DNA of 64,000 nt from Neopusillimonas aromaticivorans (GTDB lineage Bacteria; Pseudomonadota; Gammaproteobacteria; Burkholderiales; Burkholderiaceae_B). Position numbers and translations under genes: made by a program. The notes beneath the pieces were generated by a model. It ran no database searches. It saw only the letters and a program-made list of their open reading frames with translations, and was not told the origin of the DNA. This document shows positions 48,951 through 58,177 of the stretch, in pieces; the first letter of the stretch is position 1, and each line of letters begins with the position of its first letter. Location of the stretch: NCBI RefSeq assembly GCF_030344915.1, contig NZ_CP128233.1, positions 1,240,001-1,304,000 of the forward strand, given 5' to 3'.

Positions 48951-50273
48951 ATGACCTACAAGAACAACCCGGAGGCGGTCAACGCACTCGTTCGCCCCGC
49001 CGAGGTCCATAAAGATCTGTTCATCAGCGAAGAAATCTTCCAGCTGGAAATGGAACACCTGTTTGCCAACACCTGGGTATACGTGGGTCATGCCAGTCAA
49101 GTTCCAAAACCCGGCGATTACTACAGCACCACCGTCGGCACCGAACCCGTCATCATGGTGCGCGACGCCGACAACAGCATCAAGGTGCTATACAACCGCT
49201 GCCCGCACAAAGGGGTCATGCTGGTCCATGACACCTACGGCAATGCGGGCCGTTTCTTCCGTTGCCCTTACCATGCCTGGTCCTTCAAGCTCAACGGCGA
49301 CCTGCTGGCACTGCCGCTGAAACGCGGCTACGACCAGGAATTCTTCAAAACAACAGAAGCCAGCCAGGGCATGGCGGCGGTGGAAAACGTCCGCAACTAC
49401 CGCGACTTCATTTTCTGCCGTCTCAACCCCGAAGGTCAGAGTTTCGAAGACTTCTTCGGCGAATCGCTGTCAACGCTCGACAACATGGTTGATCGCTCCC
49501 CCGAAGGCAAGCTTGAAGTGGCGGGCGGCGTGTTGCGCTACATGCACAACTGCAACTGGAAAATGCTGGTCGACAACCAGAGCGATACCTGTCACCCCAT
49601 GGTGGCTCACGAGTCATCGGCAGGTACGGCCGTAAAGGTCTGGGAAGAAGCCCCCGAAGGCACACCCAAACCCATGGCGGTCGAACAGTTCGCCCCCTTC
49701 ATGTCACCTTACGAGTTCTACGAAGGCATGGGCATCCGGGTCTGGGAAAACGGCCACGGCCACACCGGGGTCAGCAACTCGATTCACGCGGCCTATTCCG
49801 AAGTACCTGGCTACTTTGAAGCCATGACCGCCGCCTATGGCGAGGAACGCGCCAAGGCCATTCTCGACGACGTTCGCCATAACACCACGTACTTCCCCAA
49901 CATCATGGTCAAGGGCCCGATCCAGACCTTGCGCATTTTCAAGCCGATCTCTGCCGGAAAAACACTGGTTGAATCGTGGACCTTCCGTCTGGTGGGCGCC
50001 CCCGACAAACTGCTCGAACGCACCCTCATGTACACCCGTCTCATCAACGCCCCCACTTCGGTGGTCGGTCACGATGACCTGGAAATGTACGAACGTGCCC
50101 AGCAAGGGCTGGTATCGAGCGGGCTTGACTGGGTCAACGTGGCCCGCCTGTATGAACCCGGCGAAGAAAACCGCAAAAACGAAGTCACCAACGGCACCAA
50201 CGAATGGCAGATGCGTAATCAGTACCGTGCCTGGGCCAACTACATGACCGCCACCATGAAGGAGTCAGCATGA
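48951..50273 (+). CDS. Rieske non-haem iron aromatic oxygenase, large subunit
   Basis: Intact 440-residue alpha subunit. The N-terminal Rieske domain holds CPHKG and, 17 residues on, CPYHAW (Cys-x-His and Cys-x2-His for the [2Fe-2S] cluster). The catalytic domain has the mononuclear iron site in NCNWKMLVDNQSDTCHPMVAH, with Asp and two His in the usual order. Such enzymes add both atoms of oxygen to aromatic rings using electrons from a reductase. With the small subunit, which overlaps its end, it should form an alpha3beta3 complex. No reductase or ferredoxin gene is next to it. Substrate proposed, from context, to be indole-3-acetate or similar. Confidence 0.93.
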   Translation: MTYKNNPEAVNALVRPAEVHKDLFISEEIFQLEMEHLFANTWVYVGHASQVPKPGDYYSTTVGTEPVIMVRDADNSIKVLYNRCPHKGVMLVHDTYGNAGRFFRCPYHAWSFKLNGDLLALPLKRGYDQEFFKTTEASQGMAAVENVRNYRDFIFCRLNPEGQSFEDFFGESLSTLDNMVDRSPEGKLEVAGGVLRYMHNCNWKMLVDNQSDTCHPMVAHESSAGTAVKVWEEAPEGTPKPMAVEQFAPFMSPYEFYEGMGIRVWENGHGHTGVSNSIHAAYSEVPGYFEAMTAAYGEERAKAILDDVRHNTTYFPNIMVKGPIQTLRIFKPISAGKTLVESWTFRLVGAPDKLLERTLMYTRLINAPTSVVGHDDLEMYERAQQGLVSSGLDWVNVARLYEPGEENRKNEVTNGTNEWQMRNQYRAWANYMTATMKESA

Positions 50274-50764
50274 GCCAGTTCACCGATCAGGACATCATTG
50301 ATTTCGTCTACGCCGAAACCCGGCTGCTCGACGCACTGAAATTTGAAGACTGGCTGAATCTGTTCACCGAAGACGGTCACTACTGGATGCCGCTGACGCA
50401 CGACCAGGAAGATGCCCGCCTGCATACCTCGTTGATGTCGGAAGACAAGCTGCTGCTGCGGGTTCGGATCGAGCGTCTGAAAGGCCAACGCACATTCTCG
50501 CAACAACCGCCCAGCCGCTGCCACCATCTGCTGCAGCGCCCCGAGATTGACACAACACATGCCTGGCATCAGCCCGCGCAGGGCCAATTCGTGGTGCGTA
50601 CAGCGTTCCACTATGTCGAAGCCCGTCGCGACGACCAGAAACTGTACGCCGGCTGGGCCACCTACCAGCTGCGCGCCGAAGACGGCCAGCTGCGCATTCG
50701 CCAGAAGCGCATCGACTTGCTCAATTGCGATGCCGCTCACGGCAACATTCAACTTTTCATGTAA
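50270..50764 (+). CDS. Aromatic ring-hydroxylating oxygenase, small subunit
   Basis: Intact 164-residue beta subunit of the ring-hydroxylating type (SnoaL-like cone fold). It overlaps the large subunit gene by the ATGA junction at 50270. The N-terminus IIDFVYAETRLLDALKFEDW followed by LNLFTEDGHYWMPL is typical of the family, and QLRIRQKRIDLLNCD matches the usual C-terminal strand. It has a structural role, holding the alpha subunits; the active site lies in the large subunit. Confidence 0.9.
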   Translation: MSQFTDQDIIDFVYAETRLLDALKFEDWLNLFTEDGHYWMPLTHDQEDARLHTSLMSEDKLLLRVRIERLKGQRTFSQQPPSRCHHLLQRPEIDTTHAWHQPAQGQFVVRTAFHYVEARRDDQKLYAGWATYQLRAEDGQLRIRQKRIDLLNCDAAHGNIQLFM

Positions 50765-50774
50765 GGAACTGGCT

Positions 50775-52408
50775 GTGGCCACCACTGTTTATCAAGCCTT
50801 TACCGCCACTGCGGCGCAATACCCCAACAACCCGTTCCTGTGCGTCATGCCCGAAACGGCCGAAATCTACGAGATTACGGCGGGTGAAATTACCTATGGC
50901 AGTGCGCTGGAAACCATCAACAGCCTGAAAGCCGGTTACGAAAAAGCCGGCTACGGCCACGGCCATCGTGTCGGCATCCTGCTGGAAAACCGCCCGGCCT
51001 TTTTCATGCACTGGTTCGCCCTGAATGCCCTGGGCGTTTCGGTTGTTCCCATCAATGCCGACATGCGCATTGCCGAACTGTCCTACCTGATCGGCCACTC
51101 GGAAATCTGCATGGCGATTGCTCTGACCAGCCGTCACGAACTGCTGAAAGCCGCTGCACTGGACGCCGGCGCCAACCTGGCCCTGATGGGTCCGGAGGAT
51201 GACATCCCCGCCGCCAACCGGCCTGCACCGCTGGCAGGGCAAGCCATTGGCACCCATACCGAATGCTCGCTGATGTACACCTCGGGCACCACCGGCCGCC
51301 CCAAGGGCTGCATTCTGCCCAACGAATACTACCTGCACTGCGGCCACTGGTACGCCACCGTGGGTGGCCTGGCCACCCTGAACAAGGGCGTCGAGCGCAT
51401 GCTGACACCGCTGCCGCTGGTACACATGAACGCCATGGCGTGTTCTACCATGGGCATGGTCACCACCGGCGGCTGCCTGATCGCGATTGACCGCTTCCAC
51501 CCCAAAACCTGGTGGAACACCGTACGCGAATCGCGCGCCACCGTCATTCATTACCTGGGTGTAATGCCAGCCATTCTGATGAAGGCCGAGCCATCACCCG
51601 ACGACACCAACCACAGCGTGCGTTTCGGCTTTGGCGCCGGCATCGACCGCAGCCTGCATGCGCTGTGTGAAGAACGTTTCGGCTTCCCGCTGCTGGAAGC
51701 CTGGGCCATGACCGAAACCGGTTCAGGTGCCGTTGTCATTGCCAACCACGAGCCACGTCACATCGGCACCAGCTGCTTCGGTAAAGAAGCCCTGAGGTCG
51801 AAATCCGTCTGGTCAACGATGCCGGTGAAGAAGCCGGTGTCGACGAGAACGGTGAACTGCTGGTGCGCCATGCCGGCGACAACCCGCGTTACGGCTTCTT
51901 TGCCGGTTACCTGAAAGACGAAGCCGCTACCAACGAAGCCTGGGAGGGTGGCTGGTTCCACACTGGTGACATCGTCTGCCGCGACGCCGACGGGTATTTG
52001 CACTTTATTGACCGCAAAAAGAACGTCATTCGTCGCAGTGGCGAAAACATTGCGGCCGTTGAGGTCGAAAGCGTTTTGCTGCGTCACCCCGCCATCAAGG
52101 CCGCCGCCGTTGCGGCGGTGCCGGATGCCGTGCGCGGCGACGAAGTCATGGCCTGCCTGGTCTGCAATGAGGCACCGGCCGATACCGCCGCCCGTGAAGC
52201 CCTGGCGCACGACATCGTCAAGTGGTCGCTGACCCAGCTGGCCTACTACAAGGTGCCTGGCTACGTGGCGTTTGTCGATGCCCTGCCGCTGACGCCCACC
52301 AACAAGATCCAGCGCGGCGAACTCAAAAAACTCGCACCGACACTGGTTGACGCCCCCACCTGCGTCAATACCAATCACCTGAAAAAACGCCAGGAAGTGA
52401 CTGCATGA
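50775..52408 (+). CDS. Acyl-CoA synthetase (AMP-forming)
   Basis: A 544-residue ANL superfamily ligase after repair, which activates a carboxylic acid with ATP and CoA. GTG 50775 is the start, 10 bases past the small subunit and preceded by AAGGA. Motifs: the P-loop CSLMYTSGTTGRPKGCIL, GIDRSLHALC then WAMTETGSGAVV, and the hinge GGWFHTGDIVCRDADGYLHF with DRKKNVIRRSGENIAAVEVE; the catalytic lysine is in TNKIQRGELKK. The frame breaks at about 51791 where CCC should be CCCC (KEAPEVEIRLVN). It probably activates the side-chain acid formed from the ring-oxidised substrate. Confidence 0.92.
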
Positions 52409-53581
52409 CCGCCCGGCGCCAAGGCTACGACGGCATCGTCGTGACAACGCCGGTCACCATCCCCTACGTGCGCTACGCCACCCAGTGCGGCGCACTGGTG
52501 GCTGGGCCAGGCGCTACGCGAACTGGTGGTCAAGTCAGGGGTCGACAAAGACGACATCGACGGCATGTGCGTGTCCAGTTTCACGCTGATGCCCGATACC
52601 GCCGTCGGCCTGACCCAACACCTGGGCATGAGCCCGCGCTGGCTTGACCATATCCCGATGGGTGGGGCCAGCGGCGTGGTCGGCTTGCGCCGGGCCGCCC
52701 GCGCGGTACAGGCCGGTGACGCCAGTGTGGTCGCCTGCCTTGCGGGTGACGCCAACCACGTTGACTCCTTCCGCAACACGGTCAGCGGGTTCTCGCGCTT
52801 TGCACAAGACGGCACCTACCCCTACGGGGCGGGCGGCCCGAATGCCAGCTTCGCCCTGCTGACTCGCTATTACATGAACAACTACGGGGCCACCCGTGAA
52901 GATTTCGGCAAAATGTGCGTCGACCAGCGCACTAATGCCTTGGGCAACCCCAATGCCCTCATGAAGAAACCCCTGACGCTGCAACAGTACATGGACGCCC
53001 GGGTCATTACCGACCCCATCCATCTGTTTGACTGCGTCATGCCCTGTGCGGGTGCCGATGCCTTCCTGGTCATGCACGAAAGCCGTGCGCAAGATCTGGG
53101 CCTGCCCTACGTGCGCATTTTGTCGACCATTGAACGCCACAACGCCTGGAAGGAAGACCCCATCCAGTATCGCGGCGGCTGGACCAAAGACCGGGCCGAG
53201 TTCTACGCACTGGCGGGTATTGAACCCAAAGACGTTGACGTCATGCAGGCGTATGACGACTACCCTGTCATCAACTTCATGCAGATCGAAGACCTGGGGT
53301 TTTGCGAAAAAGGCGAAGCCCCTCAATTCGTCCGTGAGCATACCCTGACGTCTGACGGCAGCTTCCCGTTCAATACCAATGGCGGTCAACTTTCAACAGG
53401 TCAGGCCGGTGCGGCCGGCGGTTATCTGGGCCTGGTCGAAACCCTGCGCCAACTGACTGACACGGCAGGCAAATGCCAGGTTTCCAATGCCAATATCGGC
53501 CTGGTCAGCGGCTTTGGCATGATCAACTATGACCGTGGCCTGTGCACTGCAGCGGCCCTTCTGGCACGGAGCAACACATGA
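52405..53581 (+). CDS. Thiolase-like (SCP-x / acetyl-CoA acetyltransferase family) protein
   Basis: About 391 residues, overlapping the ligase gene by ATGA at 52405. One break near 52496, in the CTGGTGGCTGG stretch, separates YDGIVVTTPVTIPYVRYATQ from LGQALRELVVKSGVDKDDID; a surplus G is the simplest cause. The rest follows the lipid-transfer/SCP-x thiolase family: DGMCVSSFTLMPDTAVGLTQ, HIPMGGASGVVGLRRAARAV and PFNTNGGQLSTGQAGAAGG near the C-terminus. The usual nucleophilic cysteine is not evident: GGASG stands where thiolases often have a Cys. It may therefore cleave by retro-aldol or work with the Zn-ribbon partner encoded next. Confidence 0.85.
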
Positions 53582-54819
53582 CCACGCCAATGAACAAACC
53601 CCTCGCAAGAATCCGGTGGCGCGTACACGCCAGCCCACGCTGCCCCAGGCATGCGCTCACGCAGGGCCTTGGGCCTGACTGCCGCCGCCGCCGAAGGTCG
53701 CTTTGACCTGCAAGTCTGCCAGGAATGCGAAGCAGTCCAATACCCGCCTCGTGAAGTCTGCCATCACTGCCTGTCTGCTGATCTGAAATGGCAAGCCGTG
53801 AACCCGAAGGGCAAACTGCTGGCCATGACCACGCTGGAACACAGCAATGACTTGTACTTCCGCGAGCGCCTGCCCTGGCGTGTCGGTACCGTGGTCATGG
53901 ACGCCGGCCCCTCGGTGGTGGCGCACATTCATGGCGACATCAACGAAGGCGACATGGTGCGGCTCAGCCTCAAGCTCGATCGCAGCGGTCAAGCTGTACT
54001 GGTCGCGTTGCCCCCGAAACCCACGCCCCACATGGAAGACGACCCGGTGTTACGAGAAACCTCCTGCGACCCTAAATTCCGTCGCGCACTGGTCACCGAT
54101 GGCAAATCGCCCGTTGGCCGGGCCGTCATCAAGGCCTTGCTGGATGCCGGTGCCACCACCGTATTCGTCGGTGACCCCGAAATCTGGAAAAAGATGCCGC
54201 TTTCGAAGCCTTGTGCGCCGATGAGCGCGTCCAGGTGCAAGACCTGAATGTTGGCAATATCGATGCCATCGAACGCGTCGCCAAATCCATTGGCGGCAAA
54301 ATCGAGATTCTGGTCAATACCGCCAATTACGAACGTGATGGCGGCGTGCTGTACAACCGCGACATCATGAAAGCGTACGACAGCCTGAACACCAACTGCC
54401 TGGGCCTGATCCGTCTGGCCCAGCAGTTCGGCCCCGGCATGGCCGCACGCGCCAACGATGGCGCGGTCAATGCGGTGGCCTGGGTCAACATCCTGTCGGT
54501 CTATGCCCACATGAATCTGCCCGCACGCGGCATGTGGTCGGCCTCGCAAGCGGCGGCTCTATCGGTCAGCCAGTGCCTGCGCAACGAATTTCGCCCCAGC
54601 GGCATCCGTGTCGTCAACGTCTTTACCGGCCCGGTCGACCACGAGTGGGAACAGCTGACGCCGCCCCCAACAGTGGCGCCTTCAGCCTTGGGTAAAGCGG
54701 TTGTCCAGGCCCTGCGCGATGGCGTCGAAGACAGCTGGGTGGGCGATGTCGCCAAAGAGTTCATGGAACTGCTCAGCGATAACCCCAAAGGCCTGGAACG
54801 CGAACTGGCACGACGCTGA
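53578..54819 (+). CDS. Zn-ribbon/OB-fold (DUF35) protein fused to a short-chain dehydrogenase-like domain
   Basis: A 414-residue fusion after repair. The first third is a DUF35 acyl-CoA-associated module: CQECEAVQYPPREVCHHC forms a rubredoxin-like zinc ribbon, followed by an OB-fold (GTVVMDAGPSVVAHIHGDIN, GDMVRLSLKLDRSGQ). The rest is a Rossmann SDR: RALVTDGKSPVGRAVIKALL, EILVNTANYERDGGV and GMWSASQAAALSVSQCL, where the usual Tyr-x3-Lys is replaced by WSASQ, so catalysis is doubtful. Breaks lie near 53602 (CCCC), 53641 (CCCC) and 54199 (TTT), each one short. DUF35 proteins commonly pair with the SCP-x-type thiolase encoded just upstream and overlapping it. Confidence 0.8.
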
Positions 54820-54837
54820 CGACATTAAAGGAACACC

Positions 54838-55622
54838 ATGAGCACCACCGTATTGACGCAGTTTCTGGCCGAATTACTGAACGGCAAAATCAGGATGGTT
54901 GACCTGACCGAAACGCTGTCCCCCGATTTCCCGACCATTCAGTTACCCCCGAATTCGGGCAAGCCTGGCCATTCCGGGTTGAAGAAATTTCACGCTACGA
55001 CGAACGCGGCCCGGCCTGGTACTGGAACAACTTTTCCATGTCGGAACACACCGGTACCCACTTTGACGCCCCGGTACACTGGGTCAGCGGCAAAGACCAA
55101 CCCAACAACTGTGTCGACACCATCCCGCTGGATGCGTTTGTCGCCGAAGCCTGTGTCATTGACTGCTCGGCTGAAGCGGCGGCCAACCCCGACTTCCTGC
55201 TGACCATTGACTTCGTCCAGCAATGGGAAGCACAGCACGGGCGTATCCCCGAGCGGGCCTGGGTACTGATGCGTACCGACTGGTCAAAGCGCGACAAACC
55301 CACCGATTACCTGAACATGAAAGACGACGGGGCGCACTCGCCCGGCCCGGATTCACAGGTCGTGCCCTGGCTGATCAAAGAGCGTAACGTGCACGGATTC
55401 GGTACCGAATCCGTCGGAACCGACGCGGGTCAGGCGGCCCACCTTGATCCACCTTACCCGTGCCACTACTTCATGCACGGCAACAACCGCTATGGCCTGC
55501 AGTGTCTGACCAACCTTGACCAATTACCAGCCAAAGGCACGCTGATTTTTGCGGCGCCGCTAAAAATTCGCAGCGGTTCAGGCAGCCCCTTGCGGGTACT
55601 GGCACTGGCACCGAACAGCTGA
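54838..55622 (+). CDS. Cyclase-family metal hydrolase (isatin hydrolase / kynurenine formamidase type)
   Basis: A 261-residue protein after repair. The metal-binding signature SEHTGTHFDAPVHW (His-x-Gly-Thr-His-x-Asp) marks the cyclase family, whose members open the rings of isatin or cleave N-formylkynurenine. The start is ATG 54838 after AAAGGAACACC. The frame breaks near 54948 where a C5 tract should be six, restoring QLPPEFGQAWPFRVEEISRYD. Later motifs are RAWVLMRTDWSKR and GFGTESVGTDAGQA. In an indole degradation pathway a hydrolase of an isatin- or oxindole-like intermediate would fit, which supports the proposed role of the operon. Confidence 0.85.
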
Positions 55623-55647
55623 AAACGATAATTATTACGGAGCACAC

Positions 55648-56376
55648 ATGAGCACACCCTACACCGCCGTTGTTACCGGAGGCAGTGCCGGCATTGGCCT
55701 GGAAATCGTCCGCCAGATGTTGGACGCCGGCTACGACGTCATTTCCATGGCTCGCCGCGACCCTGAAATGACGCATCCCAAGCTGAAATCCGTCAAGGTT
55801 GACCTGCTGGATGCCCAGGCCACCATCGAAGCCAGTAACGAAATCGCCGCGAACCATGGCGTCACCCACGTCATTCACAACGCCGGCGTGATCTGGCCCA
55901 ACCTGTTGCCTGACGTCACGCTGGACGAACTGCAAGGCCTGACCCAGATTCACCTGGGGTCGGCCATCTCGCTGGTACAAGCCTGCCTGCCCCACATGGA
56001 ATCGCAGCGGTTTGGCCGTATCGTCATGATGTCGTCACGTGGGGCGCTGGGCTTGCAAACACGTACGGCCTATTCCGCCACCAAGGCCGGTATGGTCGGC
56101 ATGACCCGCACCTGGGCGCTTGAGCTGGCGGCCAAAGGCATCACCTGCAACGTCGTCGCCCCCGGCCCGATCCAGACCGACATGTTCTACGATGTTGTCG
56201 AAGCCGGCAGTGAGCGCGAAAAGAATATCGCCAAGGGCATCCCTGTACAGCGCCTGGGCCGCGCCGACGACGTCGCCCGTGCCGTCATGTTCTTCTCGGA
56301 CCCGGCCAACAGCTTTGTCACCGGCCAAACCCTCTATGTGTGTGGTGGCGCCAGCGTGAGTTCGGTCACGATCTGA
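55648..56376 (+). CDS. Short-chain dehydrogenase/reductase
   Basis: Intact 242-residue SDR, 25 bases after the cyclase gene. It has the NAD(P)-binding TGGSAGIGLEIV, the HNAG motif, the catalytic Ser in MMSSRGALG, and Tyr-x3-Lys in AYSATKAGMVGMTRTWALEL. The C-terminus GQTLYVCGGASVSSVTI is typical. It probably oxidises or reduces a hydroxy/keto intermediate. Last gene of the MarR operon; the region behind it holds the hipBA control sites, one of which could also end transcription. Confidence 0.92.
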   Translation: MSTPYTAVVTGGSAGIGLEIVRQMLDAGYDVISMARRDPEMTHPKLKSVKVDLLDAQATIEASNEIAANHGVTHVIHNAGVIWPNLLPDVTLDELQGLTQIHLGSAISLVQACLPHMESQRFGRIVMMSSRGALGLQTRTAYSATKAGMVGMTRTWALELAAKGITCNVVAPGPIQTDMFYDVVEAGSEREKNIAKGIPVQRLGRADDVARAVMFFSDPANSFVTGQTLYVCGGASVSSVTI

Positions 56377-56450
56377 TTCAAGATCAACGGGTGGACTGGT
56401 CAGCCAGCCTACCCGTAATGAAGCGACGCGTCTGCGCTTACACAATCCGA

Positions 56451-56472
56451 AATCCTTACAATCACAAGGATT
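56451..56472. promoter_or_regulatory. HipB-type operator 1
   Basis: AATCC-N12-GGATT, the first of three 22-base sites upstream of hipB. Its inner arms (TTACAATCACAA) are less symmetrical than those of the other two. Starts are 50 and 49 bases apart, close to whole helical turns. Confidence 0.6.
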
Positions 56473-56491
56473 CTGAAGAAGAATTCATGGC

Positions 56492-56531
56492 AGAAGCAAA
56501 AATCCTCATTAGCGTGAGGATTTTTGCTTCT
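56492..56531. promoter_or_regulatory. HipB-type operator 2 in a long inverted repeat
   Basis: The 22-base AATCC-N12-GGATT at 56501-56522 lies inside a perfect 17-base inverted repeat around the loop TTAGCG. It overlaps the -35 (TTGCTT, 56524-56529) of the likely hipBA promoter, whose -10 is AATAAT at 56547-56552. The hairpin may also end the catabolic transcript. Confidence 0.65.
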
Positions 56532-56538
56532 GATAGCA

Positions 56539-56582
56539 TTTTCATGAATAATCCTTACTAACGTGAGGATTATTCATGAAAA
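56539..56582. promoter_or_regulatory. HipB-type operator 3 enclosing the hipB ribosome site
   Basis: AATCC-N12-GGATT at 56550-56571 within a 19-base inverted repeat with one mismatch. The -10, the GTGAGGAT ribosome site and the hipB start codon (56576) all fall inside it, so both operator binding and RNA folding could limit hipB expression. Confidence 0.65.
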
Positions 56583-56842
56583 TAGCTATAAATTCCGCTA
56601 AAGACCTCGGCAAAATTGTGCGCGCCAGCCGCAAAGCACAAAACATCCGCCAGGACGATGCTGCTGGCAGCATCGGCGTCAGCGAAAATTTCCTGGGCAA
56701 AATTGAACGGGGTAACGACTCAGTGCAATGGGGCAAACTTTTTCAGGTCCTTCAAGGACTGGGCATCAGGGTCGAAGTCGACATACCCGATGACGTTTCA
56801 TTACGGTTTCTTGAAACCAAAGTCCAGAAAAACCATCCATGA
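56576..56842 (+). CDS. hipB: HipB-like antitoxin, XRE family
   Basis: Intact 88-residue DNA-binding antitoxin. The helix-turn-helix covers LGKIVRASRKAQNIRQDDAA and GSIGVSENFLGKIERG, with a C-terminal strand (IRVEVDIPDD) like that HipB uses in its dimer sheet. It binds and represses its own promoter and neutralises HipA. Its stop overlaps the hipA start (ATGA at 56839). Three AATCC-N12-GGATT operators precede it. Confidence 0.9.
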   Translation: MKIAINSAKDLGKIVRASRKAQNIRQDDAAGSIGVSENFLGKIERGNDSVQWGKLFQVLQGLGIRVEVDIPDDVSLRFLETKVQKNHP

Positions 56843-58145
56843 GCGCACGATCTTTGCGGGCGATGATTAATCAGGCCGAGGTTGGAATACTGCAGGAAAC
56901 CGGCGGGCTCTGGTGCTTTCAATACGCCGAAAGCTGGTTGAACAACCCCTGAAATTTGCACTCAGCCCACATTTACCCTTAACAGCGGAATCGATTCTCG
57001 ACGGTGCCACTCAACGACCGGTTCAGTGGTATTTCGATAACCTGTTGCCAGAAGAAGGGCAACGGACATTACTGGCGAACGACGCACAACTGCATTCTGC
57101 CGATGCCTTTGGCTTGCTGGGCTGGTACGGGGCAGAATCCGCCGGATCAATCACCTTATTGCCGCCTGATGCCAAGCCCCAACTCACCGAGCCATTACGC
57201 CCGTTACTTGACGATATTCTGGAAGCTCGCATCCGCAAGCTTCCACGAGCGCCGCTGACGCACGATGCCATCAAGCGGATGTCGCTGGCCGGTGCGCAAC
57301 ACAAGTTGGCGGTCGTCTTCGAACATGAAGCGCTGTACGAGCCTGCAGGGTCAACACCCTCGACACACATCTTAAAACCAGACCATCCCGATGAAGACTA
57401 TCCACATTCTGTCATCAACGAATGGTTCATCATGCGACTGGCCAAACAACTGAGCCTTGAGGTTCCTGAGGTTCATCGCCGCTACGTGCCTTCCCCCGTC
57501 TACATCATTGATCGATTCGACAGGTTCAACAGTGAAACAGGCTGGCAACGTCGGCACGTCATTGATGCTTGCCAATTGCTGGGTCTGGATAGAAGCTTCA
57601 AATATGCTGAGAGTAGCGTGCAACGTTTGGCTGAACTGGCTAACGCTTGTCGAAGCCCAGCCGTCGCAAGAACACGACTCTTTTCATGGCTGCTCTTCAA
57701 TGTGATGGTCGGCAATACTGATGCCCACCTTAAAAACCTTAGCTTTCTGGTGTCCCATGAAGGGATCCAGCTAGCCCCGCACTATGACCTGCTCAGTATC
57801 GCCACTTATGAAACCAGAGCATACGACCAGCAGGGCTGGCCGCTGCAAACCCGACTCGCCTGGCCTATCTTAGGGGTACAGCATTTCTCAGACCTCAACA
57901 AAACCTTATTGCTGGATGCGGGTCAGGCTTTACATCTGAGCAAAAATACTGCACACCGCCTGCTAACCAGTCTCAGCTCACGGATTGTTCAGGAGGCAAC
58001 CATGCTTTATCACGACATTGAAAATGAAAACACGTTGATCTTGCGCAGACGTCCTGAATTGACGGCCACCCTCTCAGGCGAATTGCGTTGTCTGAGAACA
58101 GTCATCTACACGATCATCAAAGAAATCGTGCGGCAGGTTTCCTGA
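56839..58145 (+). CDS. hipA: HipA-like serine/threonine kinase toxin
   Basis: A 435-residue kinase after repair. The family's E. coli member phosphorylates glutamyl-tRNA synthetase and causes growth arrest and persistence. The N-terminal subdomain (MSARSLRAMINQAEVGILQE) breaks near 56948 where CCCC should be five, restoring NNPLKFALSPHLP. Motifs: the phosphate loop MSLAGAQHKLAVV, STHILKPDHPDED with the ATP lysine, catalytic GNTDAHLKNLSFL and the metal-binding PHYDLLS. All catalytic residues appear intact, so if the frame break is an error the toxin should be active. Confidence 0.9.
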
Positions 58146-58177
58146 AAAATGACTTCATCCCGGGTACTATCCCGGGC

